Made by a program: the position numbers and the translations under genes. From contig NZ_BMRI01000003.1 in NCBI RefSeq assembly GCF_014648555.1, positions 119,423 through 175,021 of the forward strand: DNA of 55,599 nt. The letters are read 5' to 3'. Shown here one piece after another: positions 28,446 to 39,248 of the stretch. The notes beneath the pieces were generated by a model that had not been told where the DNA came from, searched no databases, and saw only the letters and a program-made list of their open reading frames with translations. Numbering within the stretch: the first letter of the stretch is position 1; each line of letters begins with the position of its first letter. The stretch is from Kitasatospora griseola (lineage in GTDB: Bacteria > Actinomycetota > Actinomycetes > Streptomycetales > Streptomycetaceae).

Positions 28446-29089
28446 CTGCCGGCCTCGACGTCCGGAGCGACCTCCCTCAGCTGCTCGACGCTGATCGCGC
28501 CCGCCCGCAGCACCACCGGCACCTTGCCGGTGACGTCGACGATGGTGGAGGCCGTCGCGTAGTCGGCCGTCCCACCGTCGAGGTAGATCGACACCGCGTC
28601 GCCGAGCTGCGCCTCGGCCGCGTCGCAGGTGGACGGCGAGGGGCCGCCGGTCTTGTTCGCGGAGGACACCGCGAGCGGGCCGGTGGCGTTCAGCAGCTCC
28701 AGCGCGACCGGGTGCAGCGGCATCCGGACCGCGACGGTGCCCCGGGTCTCGCCCAGGTCCCAGCGCAGCGACGGCTGGTGCCGGGCCACCAGGGTCAGGC
28801 CGCCCGGCCAGAACGCGTCCACCAGCTCCCAGGCCTGCTCGGAGAAGTCGGTGACCAGCCCGTGCAGGGTGGTCGGCGAACCGACCAGCACGGGCGAGGG
28901 CATGTTCCGCCCGCGCCCCTTGGCCGCCAGCAGCGCGCCCACCGCGTCCGGCGAGAAGGCGTCGGCGGCGATCCCGTACAGCGTGTCGGTCGGCACCACC
29001 ACCAGCTCCCCGCGGCGAATCGCCGTGGCGGCCTCACGCAGCCCGCTGGCGCGGTCCTGGGCGTCGGAGCAGTCGTATCGGCGGCTCAT
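28442..29089 (-). CDS. tsaC: L-threonylcarbamoyladenylate synthase (Sua5/YrdC/YciO)
   Basis: A 215-residue enzyme that makes threonylcarbamoyl-AMP from threonine, bicarbonate and ATP, the first step of t6A37 tRNA modification. Conserved parts are IRRGELVVVPTDTLYGIAADA, KGRGRNMPSPVLV, WPGGLTLVA and LAVSSANKTGGPSP. It has the YrdC domain alone, without the C-terminal Sua5 domain. ATG 29089 follows GGAAGGGG. It stands after prmC with a 76-bp gap and overlaps the phosphatase gene. Confidence 0.92.
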   Translation of the reverse strand: MSRRYDCSDAQDRASGLREAATAIRRGELVVVPTDTLYGIAADAFSPDAVGALLAAKGRGRNMPSPVLVGSPTTLHGLVTDFSEQAWELVDAFWPGGLTLVARHQPSLRWDLGETRGTVAVRMPLHPVALELLNATGPLAVSSANKTGGPSPSTCDAAEAQLGDAVSIYLDGGTADYATASTIVDVTGKVPVVLRAGAISVEQLREVAPDVEAGS

Positions 29090-29165
29090 CGGAGCAATCC
29101 CCTTCCGGTGATTTCAGTGGTGGTCTACAGCGAAGCGCGTCGCGCAGTCGTACTGCGCCTGGCGT

Positions 29166-30032
29166 TCACAACGAAGCCCTTCGGGCCGTGGTGAAGCGGG
29201 GCCGGTTGTTCAGGTCCCGGTGGTCGGCGGCGTCCGTCCAACCACCCTCCTCGCGGAAGATCCACGGGACCTGGCCGCCCTGGGTGTCCGCGTGTTCGAT
29301 CACCACCGCGCCGCCGGGCCGCAGCAGCCGGGCGGCGACCCGCTCGATGCCGCGGATGGTGTCCAGGCCGTCCTCGCCGGAGAACAGCGACATCTGCGGG
29401 TCGTGGTCGCGGGCCTCGGGGGCGACGTACTCCCACTCGGTGAGCGGGATGTACGGCGGGTTGCTGATCACCAGGTCGAACCGGCCGTCCCAGGCCCGGT
29501 CGTCGGCGAACGCCTTGGTGGCGTCGCCCTGGTGCAGGTGGACCCGGGCCCGGTCGGGGCTGGCCTCGATGTTGCGGCGGGTGTACGCGATCGCGCCCTC
29601 GTCGAGCTCGAACGCGTGCACGGTGGAGCGCGGCAGTTCCTGGGCGAGGGCCAGTGCGATCGCCCCGGAGCCGGTGCACAGGTCGACCACCAGCGGCTCG
29701 GCGACGTCCATCGCGCGGACCGCCTCTATCGCCCACTCGACCACCGTCTCGGTCTCCGGCCGGGGCACGAACACCCCGGGGCCGACCTCCAGTTCGAGGT
29801 AGCGGAAGAACGCCCGCCCGGTGATGTGCTGCAGCGGCTCGCGCTGCTCACGCCGGGAGATCGCCTCCCAGTAGCGGGCGTCGAAGTCCCCGTCCGGCAC
29901 GGTGTGCAGCTGGCTGCGCTTCACGCCGTGGATGTGCGCGGCCAGCTCCTCGGCGTCGAAGCGCGGCGAGGGCACGCCGGCCGCGGCCAGGCGCTGGGTG
30001 GCCTGGGCCACCTCGGCGAGCAGCAGGTTCAT
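29166..30032 (-). CDS. prmC: release-factor glutamine methyltransferase PrmC
   Basis: A 288-residue SAM-dependent methyltransferase that methylates the glutamine of the GGQ motif in release factors. The N-terminal helical domain (LLLAEVAQATQRLAAAGVPSPRFDAEEL) is followed by the SAM motif VVDLCTGSGAIALALA and the catalytic NPPYIPL. It lies 18 bp after prfA, its substrate's gene, the usual arrangement. The C-terminus carries a short basic tail RFTTARRASL. Confidence 0.94.
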   Translation of the reverse strand: MNLLLAEVAQATQRLAAAGVPSPRFDAEELAAHIHGVKRSQLHTVPDGDFDARYWEAISRREQREPLQHITGRAFFRYLELEVGPGVFVPRPETETVVEWAIEAVRAMDVAEPLVVDLCTGSGAIALALAQELPRSTVHAFELDEGAIAYTRRNIEASPDRARVHLHQGDATKAFADDRAWDGRFDLVISNPPYIPLTEWEYVAPEARDHDPQMSLFSGEDGLDTIRGIERVAARLLRPGGAVVIEHADTQGGQVPWIFREEGGWTDAADHRDLNNRPRFTTARRASL

Positions 30033-30050
30033 GCCTCGGGTTCCTTAGGC

Positions 30051-31127
<1,077 letters not shown>

Positions 31128-31197
31128 CGGGTGGTCCTACTTCCGTGAGTGCCGAACAGGGGGTGCCCAGCAGGGGTGATGGGCGGGAGAGACGCGA

Positions 31198-31254
31198 ACG
31201 GCGCCGGCCCGGACGCCCCCGTGAGTACACGAGGACGCCCGAGACCGGCGCCGT
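31198..31254 (-). other. hairpin between rpmE and prfA
   Basis: ACGGCGCCGG (31198-31207) pairs with CCGGCGCCGT (31245-31254); an inner CGTG-AGTA-CACG stem lies in the loop. It starts 8 bp beyond the rpmE stop and may terminate or attenuate the rpmE message. Confidence 0.5.
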
Positions 31255-31261
31255 GGAAGCG

Positions 31262-31489
31262 CTAGGCCGACTTGTTGCCGGAAAGCTTCTTGCCGAAGCG
31301 CGCCTCGAAGCGGGCCACGCGGCCACCGGTGTCCAGAATCTTCTGCTTGCCGGTGTAGAACGGGTGGCAGTTCGAGCAGACCTCGGCGCGGATCTCACCG
31401 CTGGTCTCGGTCGAGCGAGTGGTGAACTCGTTGCCGCAGGTGCAGGTCACCTTGGTGACCACGTACTCCGGGTGAACGTTGGACTTCAA
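31262..31489 (-). CDS. rpmE: ribosomal protein bL31, zinc-binding form
   Basis: A 75-residue large-subunit protein. It carries the CTC and CSNC cysteine pairs of the zinc-binding (C+) form, with the core [27 protein letters not shown]. The start is TTG at 31489 with AGGAGA 5 nt upstream. In streptomycetes a Zur-controlled zinc-free paralogue usually exists elsewhere; it is not in this window. Confidence 0.96.
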   Translation of the reverse strand: MKSNVHPEYVVTKVTCTCGNEFTTRSTETSGEIRAEVCSNCHPFYTGKQKILDTGGRVARFEARFGKKLSGNKSA

Positions 31490-31614
31490 CGGATTCTCCT
31501 AGCTGATCGGGAGGGCACCGGGTCGGCGGACATGGACGTCCGCACGTGAACCGGGACCGACGGACCAGTGTGCCAGCACTGCCCGCTTCTTCCCAAACCG
31601 GGAGGCGGAGCGCG

Positions 31615-32727
31615 CTATTCCACACCCCCCTGTGTCGGCACCGAGCCCGGGTGCGCCGAGGCCGTTGCGGACGGCGAACCGTCCGCCGGATTGGTCGGCT
31701 GCTCGGAGACCACCGGCGTCGGCACCGGCTGGTCGACCCGCAGCGCCGCCCAGAGCTGCTGGGCCTCCGGGTTCTTCGGCAGCACCCGGTTCGGGTCGCT
31801 GGGGGCGTACGCCACGGGCAGCGTGACCATGGTCAGCTGGTCCGGGCCGATCCGCTTCAGGGTCTGCGCCAGGCCCACCAGCGAGCTCACCGAGGCCAGG
31901 TCGGAGTCGGTGGTGAGCGACCGGGTCAGCTTGTCGCCGAGGCTCCACACCGCCACCGGGTCGGTGGCCAGGCCCAGCGTGTCGATCCGGCCCAGCATGG
32001 CCTTCACCATCTGCTTCTGGAGCTCGATCCGCCCCAGGTCGCTGCCGTCGCCGACGCCGTGCCGGGTGCGGACGAACGCCAGCGCCTGCTGCCCGCCCAG
32101 GTGGTGGGTGCCGGCCGACAGCTGCAGTCCGCTGTCCGGGTCGCTTATCGGCACCGTGGTGGTGACGTCCACCCCGCCGATCGCGTCGATCATCGAGGCG
32201 AAGCCGGCGAAGTCCACCTCGACGAAGTGGTCCATCCGCATCCCGGTGAGCTGCTCGGTGGTCTTCACCGCGCAGGCCGGGCCGCCGACCTCGAACGCCG
32301 AGTTGTACATCGCGCTGCGGACCGCCGGGACGGGCTTGCCGTCGAGGCCGGTGCAGGCGGGCCGGGCGACCAGAGTGTCGCGCGGTATGGAGACCACCGA
32401 GGCGGCCGTGTGGGTCTGGTTGACGTGCACCACCATGGCGGTGTCGGAGCGGGCGGCGTCGCCGGTGTCACCGCCCGCCAGGTTGCCGTTGGCGCCGGCC
32501 CGCGAGTCGGAGCCGAGCACCAGCAGGTTGAACGAGCCGTCGGTGGAGGCGGGCGGGCGGGCGCTGCCCAGCTGCCCGGAGATGTCGACGCCGTGCAGGT
32601 TCCGGTTCAGCTTCCAGTAGGCGAGCCCGCCGAGCCCCGCGGCCACCAGGATGACGGCAACCAGCGCGAACAGCGTGATCCGCAGTCCGCGGCGACCCGC
32701 GGAACGATCCTTCCGATGTTCGGCCAT
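31615..32727 (-). CDS. LytR-CpsA-Psr (LCP) family protein
   Basis: A 370-residue membrane-anchored protein: short basic cytoplasmic N-terminus, one membrane helix (residues 15-38), then an extracellular LCP domain with NLLVLGSDSRAG, ARSDTAMVVHVN, VVSIPRDTLV and GGQQALAFVRTRHGVGDGSDLGRIELQKQ, which includes the Arg/Asp residues for pyrophosphate and lipid phosphate. It ends in a Pro/Ser/Thr tail. LCP enzymes attach teichoic acids or other glycopolymers from undecaprenyl carriers to peptidoglycan. A link to the WecA-type enzyme 5.5 kb away is functionally sensible but inferred. Confidence 0.93.
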   Translation of the reverse strand: MAEHRKDRSAGRRGLRITLFALVAVILVAAGLGGLAYWKLNRNLHGVDISGQLGSARPPASTDGSFNLLVLGSDSRAGANGNLAGGDTGDAARSDTAMVVHVNQTHTAASVVSIPRDTLVARPACTGLDGKPVPAVRSAMYNSAFEVGGPACAVKTTEQLTGMRMDHFVEVDFAGFASMIDAIGGVDVTTTVPISDPDSGLQLSAGTHHLGGQQALAFVRTRHGVGDGSDLGRIELQKQMVKAMLGRIDTLGLATDPVAVWSLGDKLTRSLTTDSDLASVSSLVGLAQTLKRIGPDQLTMVTLPVAYAPSDPNRVLPKNPEAQQLWAALRVDQPVPTPVVSEQPTNPADGSPSATASAHPGSVPTQGGVE

Positions 32728-32810
32728 ATCGCCTCATTTCACCCGCAGTGCGACCTTTCGAGCATAAGTGACGCACCGGTAGGGCGAACCGGTTCTGAAG
32801 CCCGCATGAG

Positions 32811-32856
32811 AAAAGGCCGAGACCCCGCACCGCGGGAAGCGGCACGGGGTCTCGGC
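32811..32856 (-). terminator. intrinsic terminator after rho
   Basis: A 12-bp stem (32816-32827 with 32845-32856) with a 17-nt loop is followed on the minus strand by CCTTTTCTC. It lies 14 bp after the rho stop and is the best intrinsic terminator of the window. Confidence 0.85.
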
Positions 32857-32869
32857 GGGACTGCTGCGA

Positions 32870-35011
32870 TCAGTCGCCGGAACCGGGGGTGTTCTTGGCG
32901 ATCTGCATCAGGAACTCGGCGTTCGTCTTGGTCTGCTTCATCTTGTCCAGCAGCAGCTCGATCGCCTGCTGCGAGTCCAGGGCGTGCAGCACCCGGCGGA
33001 GCTTCCAGACGATGGAGAGCTCCTCGTGGCCGAGCAGGATCTCCTCCTTGCGGGTGCCGGAGGCGTCCACGTCGACGGAGGGGAAGATGCGCTTGTCCGA
33101 GAGCTTCCGGTCGAGCTTGAGCTCCATGTTGCCGGTGCCCTTGAACTCCTCGAAGATCACCTCGTCCATCCGCGAGCCGGTCTCGACCAGCGCGGTGGCC
33201 AGGATGGTCAGCGAGCCGCCGTTCTCGATGTTGCGCGCGGCGCCGAAGAACTTCTTCGGCGGGTACAGCGCGGTCGAGTCGACACCACCGGACAGGATGC
33301 GGCCGGAGGCGGGCGCCGCCAGGTTGTAGGCGCGGCCCAGGCGGGTGATGGAGTCCAGCAGGATCACCACGTCGTGGCCCAGCTCCACCAGGCGCTTGGC
33401 GCGCTCGATGGCGAGCTCGGCGACGGTGGTGTGGTCCTCGGCCGGGCGGTCGAAGGTCGAGGAGATGACCTCGCCCTTCACCGACCGCTGCATGTCGGTG
33501 ACCTCTTCCGGACGTTCGTCCACCAGGACGACCATCAGGTGGCACTCGGGGTTGTTGTGGGTGATCGCGTTGGCGATCGCCTGCATGATCATGGTCTTAC
33601 CGGTCTTCGGCGGGGCCACGATCAGACCGCGCTGGCCCTTGCCGATCGGCGACACCAGGTCGATGATCCGGGTGGTCAGCACGCCCGGGTCGGTCTCCAG
33701 GCGCAGCCGCTCCTGCGGGTACAGCGGGGTCAGCTTGCCGAACTCGGGGCGGCCGCGGCCGCTGTCCGGGTCCATGCCGTTGACGGAGTCCAGGCGCACC
33801 AGCGCGTTGAACTTCTCGCGGCGCTCGCCGTCCTTGGGCTGCCGGACGGCGCCGGTGATGGCGTCGCCCTTGCGCAGGCCGTGCTTGCGGACCTGGGCCA
33901 GCGAGACGTAGACGTCGTTCTGGCCGGGCAGGTAGCCGGAGGTCCGGACGAAGGCGTAGTTGTCCAGGATGTCCAGGATGCCCGCGACCGGGATCAGGAC
34001 GTCGTCGTCGCTCAGCGGGACCTCGGGGCCACCGGCGCCCTCGAAGCCGTCGCGGCGACGGCCCCGGCGGTCACGGTAGCGGCCGCGGCGGCCGCGGCGG
34101 CCGTCGCCGAACTCGTCGTCGTCGTAGCCGCCCTGCTGCTGGGCGCCGCCGCCCTGCTGCTGGCCCTGGGCCTGGCCCTGGCTCTGCTGCTGGCCCTGCT
34201 GGCGGGACTGGCCGCCGTCCTGCTGCTGGCCGCCGCCCTGCTGCCGGTCGGCGCGGTCGCGCTCGCGGCGGTTGCGGCGGTCCCGGCGGGACTCGCGGAT
34301 CTCGTTGTCGCCCTCGGCCGTGCCGGCCTCGGTGCGCTCGGCACGCTCGGTGCGCTCGCCGCCCTCGCGGCGGTCACGGCGGTCCCGGCGCTCGCGGCGC
34401 TCGGAACGGCCCTCGCCCTCGGCGGCCTGGCGCTGGCCCTCGGCCTTGGCCTCGGCGGCCGGCCGGTCCTGCTCGGCGGCGGTGGCGGCGGCCGCGGCCT
34501 CGGCGGTCGGCGCACCGGCGGCGGCGGTGGCGCGGCGGCGCGGACGCTCGGTCCGGGCGGCGGCGGCCGCGGTGTCGGCGGCGGCCTGCACCGGGATCTC
34601 GATCTGCGCCTGCGGCTGCGGCTCGGTGGCGGCGGCGGTGCGGGCGCGGCGGGTCGCCCGCGGCGCAGCCGCCGACTCGCCCTGCTCCTCGGCGGCGGCC
34701 GGGGCGGCCTCGGCGGGAGCAGCCGACTTGGCGGCCTTCTTGGCGGCCGGAGCGGCGGGGGCGGAGCCGCCCGCGAGCAGCGGGTCTCCGCCGCTCTTCT
34801 CCTTGATGGCCTCGATCAGCTGGCTCTTGCGCATCCGTCCGGTACCGCTGATCCCGAGGGTCGAGGCGAGCTTCTGGAGCTCGGCCAGGACCAGGCCGTC
34901 CAGGCCGGCGGCAGCGGTACGACGGCGTCGCGCCGGAGCCGCGGGGGCGGCGGCAGCGTCCGACGCCTCGGCGTCCGGGCGCGCGCCCATCAGATCGGTG
35001 GTGTCGCTCAC
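32870..35011 (-). CDS. rho: transcription termination factor Rho
   Basis: A 713-residue hexameric RNA-dependent ATPase. An N-terminal SAP-like helix pair ([33 protein letters not shown]) precedes about 230 residues of low complexity: Ala/Glu, then Arg/Asp/Glu-rich and Gln/Gly-rich, typical of high-GC Gram-positive Rho. The cold-shock-like RNA-binding domain ([16 protein letters not shown]) and ATPase domain follow with Walker A APPKTGKT and Walker [17 protein letters not shown]. The start is GTG 35011 with GGAAGGA upstream. The 503-bp region before it is an unusually long leader. Confidence 0.96.
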   Translation of the reverse strand: MSDTTDLMGARPDAEASDAAAAPAAPARRRRTAAAGLDGLVLAELQKLASTLGISGTGRMRKSQLIEAIKEKSGGDPLLAGGSAPAAPAAKKAAKSAAPAEAAPAAAEEQGESAAAPRATRRARTAAATEPQPQAQIEIPVQAAADTAAAAARTERPRRRATAAAGAPTAEAAAAATAAEQDRPAAEAKAEGQRQAAEGEGRSERRERRDRRDRREGGERTERAERTEAGTAEGDNEIRESRRDRRNRRERDRADRQQGGGQQQDGGQSRQQGQQQSQGQAQGQQQGGGAQQQGGYDDDEFGDGRRGRRGRYRDRRGRRRDGFEGAGGPEVPLSDDDVLIPVAGILDILDNYAFVRTSGYLPGQNDVYVSLAQVRKHGLRKGDAITGAVRQPKDGERREKFNALVRLDSVNGMDPDSGRGRPEFGKLTPLYPQERLRLETDPGVLTTRIIDLVSPIGKGQRGLIVAPPKTGKTMIMQAIANAITHNNPECHLMVVLVDERPEEVTDMQRSVKGEVISSTFDRPAEDHTTVAELAIERAKRLVELGHDVVILLDSITRLGRAYNLAAPASGRILSGGVDSTALYPPKKFFGAARNIENGGSLTILATALVETGSRMDEVIFEEFKGTGNMELKLDRKLSDKRIFPSVDVDASGTRKEEILLGHEELSIVWKLRRVLHALDSQQAIELLLDKMKQTKTNAEFLMQIAKNTPGSGD

Positions 35012-35514
35012 TAAGGGTCCTTCCCTGGAGCGGACGTCGGCCTGTCTGGCACGGCGACCGGTTGTGCTGTCCTGCCCAGCATCTCTGTGCGCTGGTCAGG
35101 GGCTGGATTCCCGCGGAAGGCTGGTCCTTCCGGGGAGCTGCGAAGTGCGGTGCACTGTGGTGCGAAGTGGCGCGGACGGCCGGTACCGACCTCGCTGCGC
35201 CTGTTTGATGCCCGGGCCCCCGTCGCGCGGCGGCAGTTCGGGCCCCGCCCGGCCAGGCCTCAGTGCAGAGGCTGCGGGTGGGAGTCTGGTGCCGTCACGG
35301 CTTCGGGATGGGCCGCAGTCGCGGAGGCAGGCTGCGTACGCGGTGTGGCGGGCTCCCGGAGAATCGTGTTCCCGAGCTTCCGGCCCCCGTGACGGGGGAA
35401 CGGGATCGGGATGCGTCGCACCGGTCCCCGGAGGGCATCTGGTGCAGCAATGAGGTTAACACTACCGACCCCCTGACACATTCCCCAGCCCTTTGTTTGT
35501 CAATCGTGTCCGTC
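35012..35514 (-). other. long rho upstream region
   Basis: About 500 bp without a supported gene separates thrB and rho. A TAGTGT box near 35459-35464 would give a leader of roughly 440 nt. Rho genes in several bacteria are autoregulated through their leader, so this is a likely control region. A 73-codon frame (35260-35481) starts upstream of the predicted transcript start and is not credited. Confidence 0.5.
35459..35487 (-). promoter_or_regulatory. candidate rho promoter
   Basis: TAGTGT (35464-35459) stands 17 nt from TGGGGA (35487-35482) on the minus strand; a TTGACA lies at 35503-35498 but with a poor partner. The assignment is tentative. Confidence 0.3.
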
Positions 35515-36432
35515 TCACATGTCGAGCGGCAGCACGGTCGCGCCGGTGCGGTCGAGCTCCAGGCGGTGTGCCGCGAACTGCGGTCCTGCGAAGTTCACGA
35601 GCTTCTCCGCGCCGGCCTCGTCGGTGAGCGCGAGGACCGTCGGTCCGGCGCCCGAGATGACGGCGGGGACGCCCTCGGCGCGCAGGGCGGCGACCAGGGC
35701 GGCGCTGTCGGGCATGGCGGAGGCCCGGTAGTCCTGGTGCAGGCGGTCCTCGGTGGCGGTGAGCAGCAGCTCGGGGCGGCGGGTGAGCGCCTCGACCAGC
35801 AGCGCGGCGCGGCCGGCGTTGACGGCGGCGTCGGCGAGCGGGACGGTCTTGGGGAGGAGACCGCGGGCTGTCTCGGTGAGCACCTCGGTGGAGGGCACGA
35901 ACACGACCGGAACCACCCGGTCGGCGGGGTCGAGCGTGATGGTGCGGGCGGTGCCGTCCTCGGTCCAGGCGACGGTGAAGTTGCCGCGCAGGCAGGCCGC
36001 GACGTTGTCGGGGTGGCCCTCCAGCTCGGAGGCGAGGGCGAGCAGCGCGTCGTCGTCGAGGGCGGAGGCGCCGCCGATGGTGACGGCGCGGGCGGCGACG
36101 ATGCCCGCGCAGATCGCGGCGGACGAGGAGCCCAGGCCGCGACCGTGCGGTATGCGGTTGGCGCAGACCACTTCGAGGCCGCGGGGCTGTCCGCCGAGCC
36201 GGTCGAAGGCGGCGCGCAGCGAGCGGACCAGCAGGTGGCGCTCGTCGCGGGGCAGGGTCTCGGCGCCCTCGCCGGCGATGTCCACGCTCAGACCGGAGTC
36301 GGCGACCCGGACCACCACGTCGTCGTAGAGCCCCAGGGCGAGGCCGAAAGCGTCGAAGCCGGGGCCGAGGTTGGCGCTGGTCGCGGGAACGCGGACCCGG
36401 ACGGCGGCGGCGCGGAACGCGGGACCGGCCAT
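35515..36432 (-). CDS. thrB: homoserine kinase
   Basis: A 305-residue GHMP-family kinase that phosphorylates homoserine in threonine synthesis. The N-terminal VPATSANLGPGFD, ATP loop GRGLGSSSAA and C-terminal SGAGPTVLAL motifs are present. The ATG at 36432 with AGGAG upstream is chosen; the frame is open to 36690 without family sequence. It is separated from thrC by 283 bp and a strong terminator, so it is probably transcribed from its own promoter. Confidence 0.96.
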   Translation of the reverse strand: MAGPAFRAAAVRVRVPATSANLGPGFDAFGLALGLYDDVVVRVADSGLSVDIAGEGAETLPRDERHLLVRSLRAAFDRLGGQPRGLEVVCANRIPHGRGLGSSSAAICAGIVAARAVTIGGASALDDDALLALASELEGHPDNVAACLRGNFTVAWTEDGTARTITLDPADRVVPVVFVPSTEVLTETARGLLPKTVPLADAAVNAGRAALLVEALTRRPELLLTATEDRLHQDYRASAMPDSAALVAALRAEGVPAVISGAGPTVLALTDEAGAEKLVNFAGPQFAAHRLELDRTGATVLPLDM

Positions 36433-36657
36433 GCGGTGGACACTCCTGAAAGTGGGGGCGGCCCGGACGACGGGGCCTGCGGTGGTACGACGGCGGGAGG
36501 TCGAAGGGAGCGCGCGGCGTGGCGCGGCCCGCCGGGGTCCAGCGTATCGAAGAGAGGTTCCAGAGCGGTACACCCCGCCCGGCTCGGATCTTCCGTGTTG
36601 CCACAAGAAAGCGGAAAAGCGCCGGTCGGATGACCTGAAAGCGGTGCAGAAAACCGC

Positions 36658-36689
36658 TGAGCGGCGGGCCCGATCAGGCCCGCCGCTCA
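36658..36689 (-). terminator. terminator after thrC
   Basis: A perfect 13-bp stem (36658-36670 with 36677-36689) with a 6-nt loop, followed on the minus strand by GCGGTTT, lies 26 bp past the thrC stop. Confidence 0.8.
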
Positions 36690-36715
36690 ACGGTGTTGAC
36701 GCCGGTTCAGCCGGG

Positions 36716-37813
36716 TCAGTCCAGCAGGCCCAGGCGGCGGGCGGCCGCCTCCGGGTCGATCGGGACGATCTGCGGCTGCGGCGCGCCGGCCACGGCCCAG
36801 TCCGGGTCCTTGAGGCCGTTGCCGGTGACGGTGCAGACGATCCGCTGGCCGGGGTCGACCAGTCCGGCCTCGGCCTTGGCCAGCAGGCCGGCCACCGAGG
36901 CGGCCGAGGCGGGCTCCACGAACACGCCCTCCTGCGCGGCCAACAGGCGGTAGGCGGACAGGATCTGGCGGTCCGTCACCTTGTCGATCAGGCCGCCGGA
37001 CTCGTCCCGGGCGGCCAGCGCGTAGTCCCAGGAGGCCGGGTTGCCGATCCGGATCGCGGTGGCGATGGTCTGCGGCTTGAGCACCGGGGCGCCGTCCACG
37101 ATGGGCGCGGAGCCGGACGCCTGGAAGCCCCACATCCGGGGGGTCTTCGAGGAGAGGCCGTCCGCCGCGTACTCGCGGTAGCCCTTCCAGTAGGCGGTGA
37201 TGTTTCCGGCGTTGCCGACCGGGAGGACGTGGATGTCGGGGGCGTCGCCGAGCATGTCGACGATTTCGAAGGCGGCGGTCTTCTGCCCCTCGATGCGCAC
37301 CGGGTTGACCGAGTTGACCAGCGCGACCGGGTACTTCTCGGAGAGGTCGCGGGCGAGCGTGAGGCAGTCGTCGAAGTTGCCGTCCACCTGGAGGATCTTC
37401 GCGCCGTGCACCAGCGCCTGGCCCATCTTGCCGAGGGCGATCTTGCCCTGCGGGACGAGCACGGCGGACACCATGCCGGCCCGCACCGCGTAGGCGGCGG
37501 CGGAGGCGGAGGTGTTGCCGGTGGAGGCGCAGATGACGGCCTGGGCGCCGTCCTCCTTGGCCTTGGAGATGGCCATGGTCATCCCGCGGTCCTTGAAGGA
37601 GCCGGTCGGGTTGGCGCCTTCGACCTTGAGGTAGACCTCGCAGCCGGTGCGCTCGGAGAGCACCTGGGCGGGGACGAGCGGCGTGCCGCCTTCGAGCAGG
37701 GTGACCACGGGGGTGGAGTCGGTGACCGGGAGGCGGTCGCGGTACTCCTCGATGAGGCCGCGCCACTGGTGGGTGCGGGTGCCTCGGGCAGCGTTTTCGG
37801 CAAGGGCGTTCAT
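36716..37813 (-). CDS. thrC: threonine synthase
   Basis: A 365-residue PLP enzyme converting O-phosphohomoserine to threonine. The PLP Lys is in [27 protein letters not shown] binds the cofactor phosphate and [15 protein letters not shown] is typical. It is of the short actinobacterial type. Start ATG 37813 with GGGGAG and AGGA upstream. It follows hom by 8 bp, so hom-thrC form an operon ending in the hairpin at 36658. Confidence 0.96.
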   Translation of the reverse strand: MNALAENAARGTRTHQWRGLIEEYRDRLPVTDSTPVVTLLEGGTPLVPAQVLSERTGCEVYLKVEGANPTGSFKDRGMTMAISKAKEDGAQAVICASTGNTSASAAAYAVRAGMVSAVLVPQGKIALGKMGQALVHGAKILQVDGNFDDCLTLARDLSEKYPVALVNSVNPVRIEGQKTAAFEIVDMLGDAPDIHVLPVGNAGNITAYWKGYREYAADGLSSKTPRMWGFQASGSAPIVDGAPVLKPQTIATAIRIGNPASWDYALAARDESGGLIDKVTDRQILSAYRLLAAQEGVFVEPASAASVAGLLAKAEAGLVDPGQRIVCTVTGNGLKDPDWAVAGAPQPQIVPIDPEAAARRLGLLD

Positions 37814-37821
37814 GGTTGTTC

Positions 37822-39111
37822 CTACTCCCCTTCGACCCGCATGATGCTGGCCACGTCGCGCACGCTGTCCAGTGCGCGGAGCTTGTCGACCGTCGCCGAC
37901 AGGGCGGCGTCGGTGGCGCGGTGGGTGACCACGACGAGCGCGGCGTCGCCGTCGCGACCCTGCTGGCGGACGGTGTCGATGGAGACGCCGTGCTCGGCGA
38001 AGACCGAGGCGACCTGGGCCAGCACGCCGGCCCGGTCGTCCACGTCGAGGCTGACGTGGTAGCGGGTGACCACCTCGTCCATCGGCTTGGCCGGCAGCTG
38101 GGCGTAGACCGAGTCGCCGGGGCCGGTGGTGCCGTTGACCTTGTTGCGGCAGACCGCGACCAGGTCGCCGAGGACCGCGGAGGCGGTCGGCGAGCCGCCC
38201 GCGCCGGGGCCGTAGAACATCAGCCGGCCGGCCGCCTCGGCCTCCACGAACACCGCGTTGTAGGCCTCGCGGACGGAGGCCAGCGGGTGGCTGAGCGGGA
38301 TCATCGCCGGGTGCACCCGGGCGGTGACCGAGCTGCCGTCGGTGGAGCGCTCGCAGATCGCCAGCAGCTTGACCACGCAGCCCATCTGCTTGGCGGAGGC
38401 GATGTCGGCGGCGGTGACCTCGGTGATGCCCTCGCGGTAGACGTCCGCGGCGGTCACCTTCGTGTGGAAGGCGATCCCGGCCAGGATGGCGGCCTTCGCG
38501 GCGGCGTCGAAGCCCTCCACGTCGGCGGTCGGGTCGGCCTCGGCGTAGCCCAGCGCGGTGGCCTCCTCCAGCGCCTCGGAGTACCCGGCGCCGGTGGAGT
38601 CCATCTTGTCGAGGATGAAGTTGGTGGTGCCGTTGACGATGCCCAGCACCCGGTTCACCTTGTCGCCGGCCAGCGACTCGCGCAGCGGGCGCAGCAGCGG
38701 GATGGCGCCGGCCACGGCGGCCTCGTAGTAGAGGTCGGCGCCGGCCGCGGCGGCTGCGGCGTGCAGTTCGGCGCCGTCCTTGGCGAGCAGCGCCTTGTTG
38801 GCGGAGACCACCGAGGCGCCGTTCCCGAAGGCTTTCAGGATCAGCGATTTGGACGGCTCGATGCCGCCCACCACCTCGATCACCACGTCGATGTCGTCGC
38901 GGCCGACCAGGGCCTCGGCATCGGTGGTGAGCAGGTGCTCGGGCACCCCGGGGCGGGGGCGCCCGGCCCGTCGGACCGCGATTCCCGCGAGCTCGACCGG
39001 GGCGCCGATGCGCGCGGCGAGGTCGTCGGCTGTCGTCGTCATGATGCGCGCCACCTCGGAGCCCACCACACCACAGCCCAGCAACGCCACCTTCAGCGGG
39101 CGCGTACGCAT
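37822..39111 (-). CDS. hom: homoserine dehydrogenase
   Basis: A 429-residue enzyme that reduces aspartate semialdehyde to homoserine. The Rossmann motif is [12 protein letters not shown], the catalytic/substrate region [11 protein letters not shown] and [22 protein letters not shown], and a C-terminal ACT domain ([21 protein letters not shown]) probably mediates threonine feedback. Two ATGs are in tandem (39114, 39111); GGAG is 7 nt from the second. The open frame to 39207 is not family-like. First gene of hom-thrC. Confidence 0.96.
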   Translation of the reverse strand: MRTRPLKVALLGCGVVGSEVARIMTTTADDLAARIGAPVELAGIAVRRAGRPRPGVPEHLLTTDAEALVGRDDIDVVIEVVGGIEPSKSLILKAFGNGASVVSANKALLAKDGAELHAAAAAAGADLYYEAAVAGAIPLLRPLRESLAGDKVNRVLGIVNGTTNFILDKMDSTGAGYSEALEEATALGYAEADPTADVEGFDAAAKAAILAGIAFHTKVTAADVYREGITEVTAADIASAKQMGCVVKLLAICERSTDGSSVTARVHPAMIPLSHPLASVREAYNAVFVEAEAAGRLMFYGPGAGGSPTASAVLGDLVAVCRNKVNGTTGPGDSVYAQLPAKPMDEVVTRYHVSLDVDDRAGVLAQVASVFAEHGVSIDTVRQQGRDGDAALVVVTHRATDAALSATVDKLRALDSVRDVASIMRVEGE

Positions 39112-39233
39112 CATCCGACTCCGCTCTGCATTCTTCGTCCCCGCCGGGGTGATTCGGTGTCCCCCGGGGGCTTTCCTGTCCGTACCAGTCTCCGGGACTT
39201 TCCGCACGGATCTACCGCCGGTCCACGTTATGA

Positions 39234-39248
39234 GACGAAAATTTCGTC
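39234..39248. promoter_or_regulatory. GACGAAA-N-TTTCGTC palindrome
   Basis: A perfect 7-bp DNA palindrome overlaps the lysA stop codon and lies about 125 bp before the hom start. A possible operator for hom; RNA pairing would leave only a 4-bp stem. Confidence 0.4.

Noticed and set aside
32984..35014. A 676-codon plus-strand open frame with hydrophobic Leu/Ala/Gly runs
   Set aside because: It is the complement of the low-complexity insert and core of rho; not a membrane protein.
35260..35481. 73-codon frame in the rho leader
   Set aside because: It has no ribosome site, its start lies upstream of the most likely transcript start, and the sequence looks random.
39112..39246. Possible riboswitch or T-box before hom
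   Set aside because: The 135-bp gap has no specifier-loop or aptamer-like conserved core; only a C/G palindrome and the GACGAAA repeat are visible.
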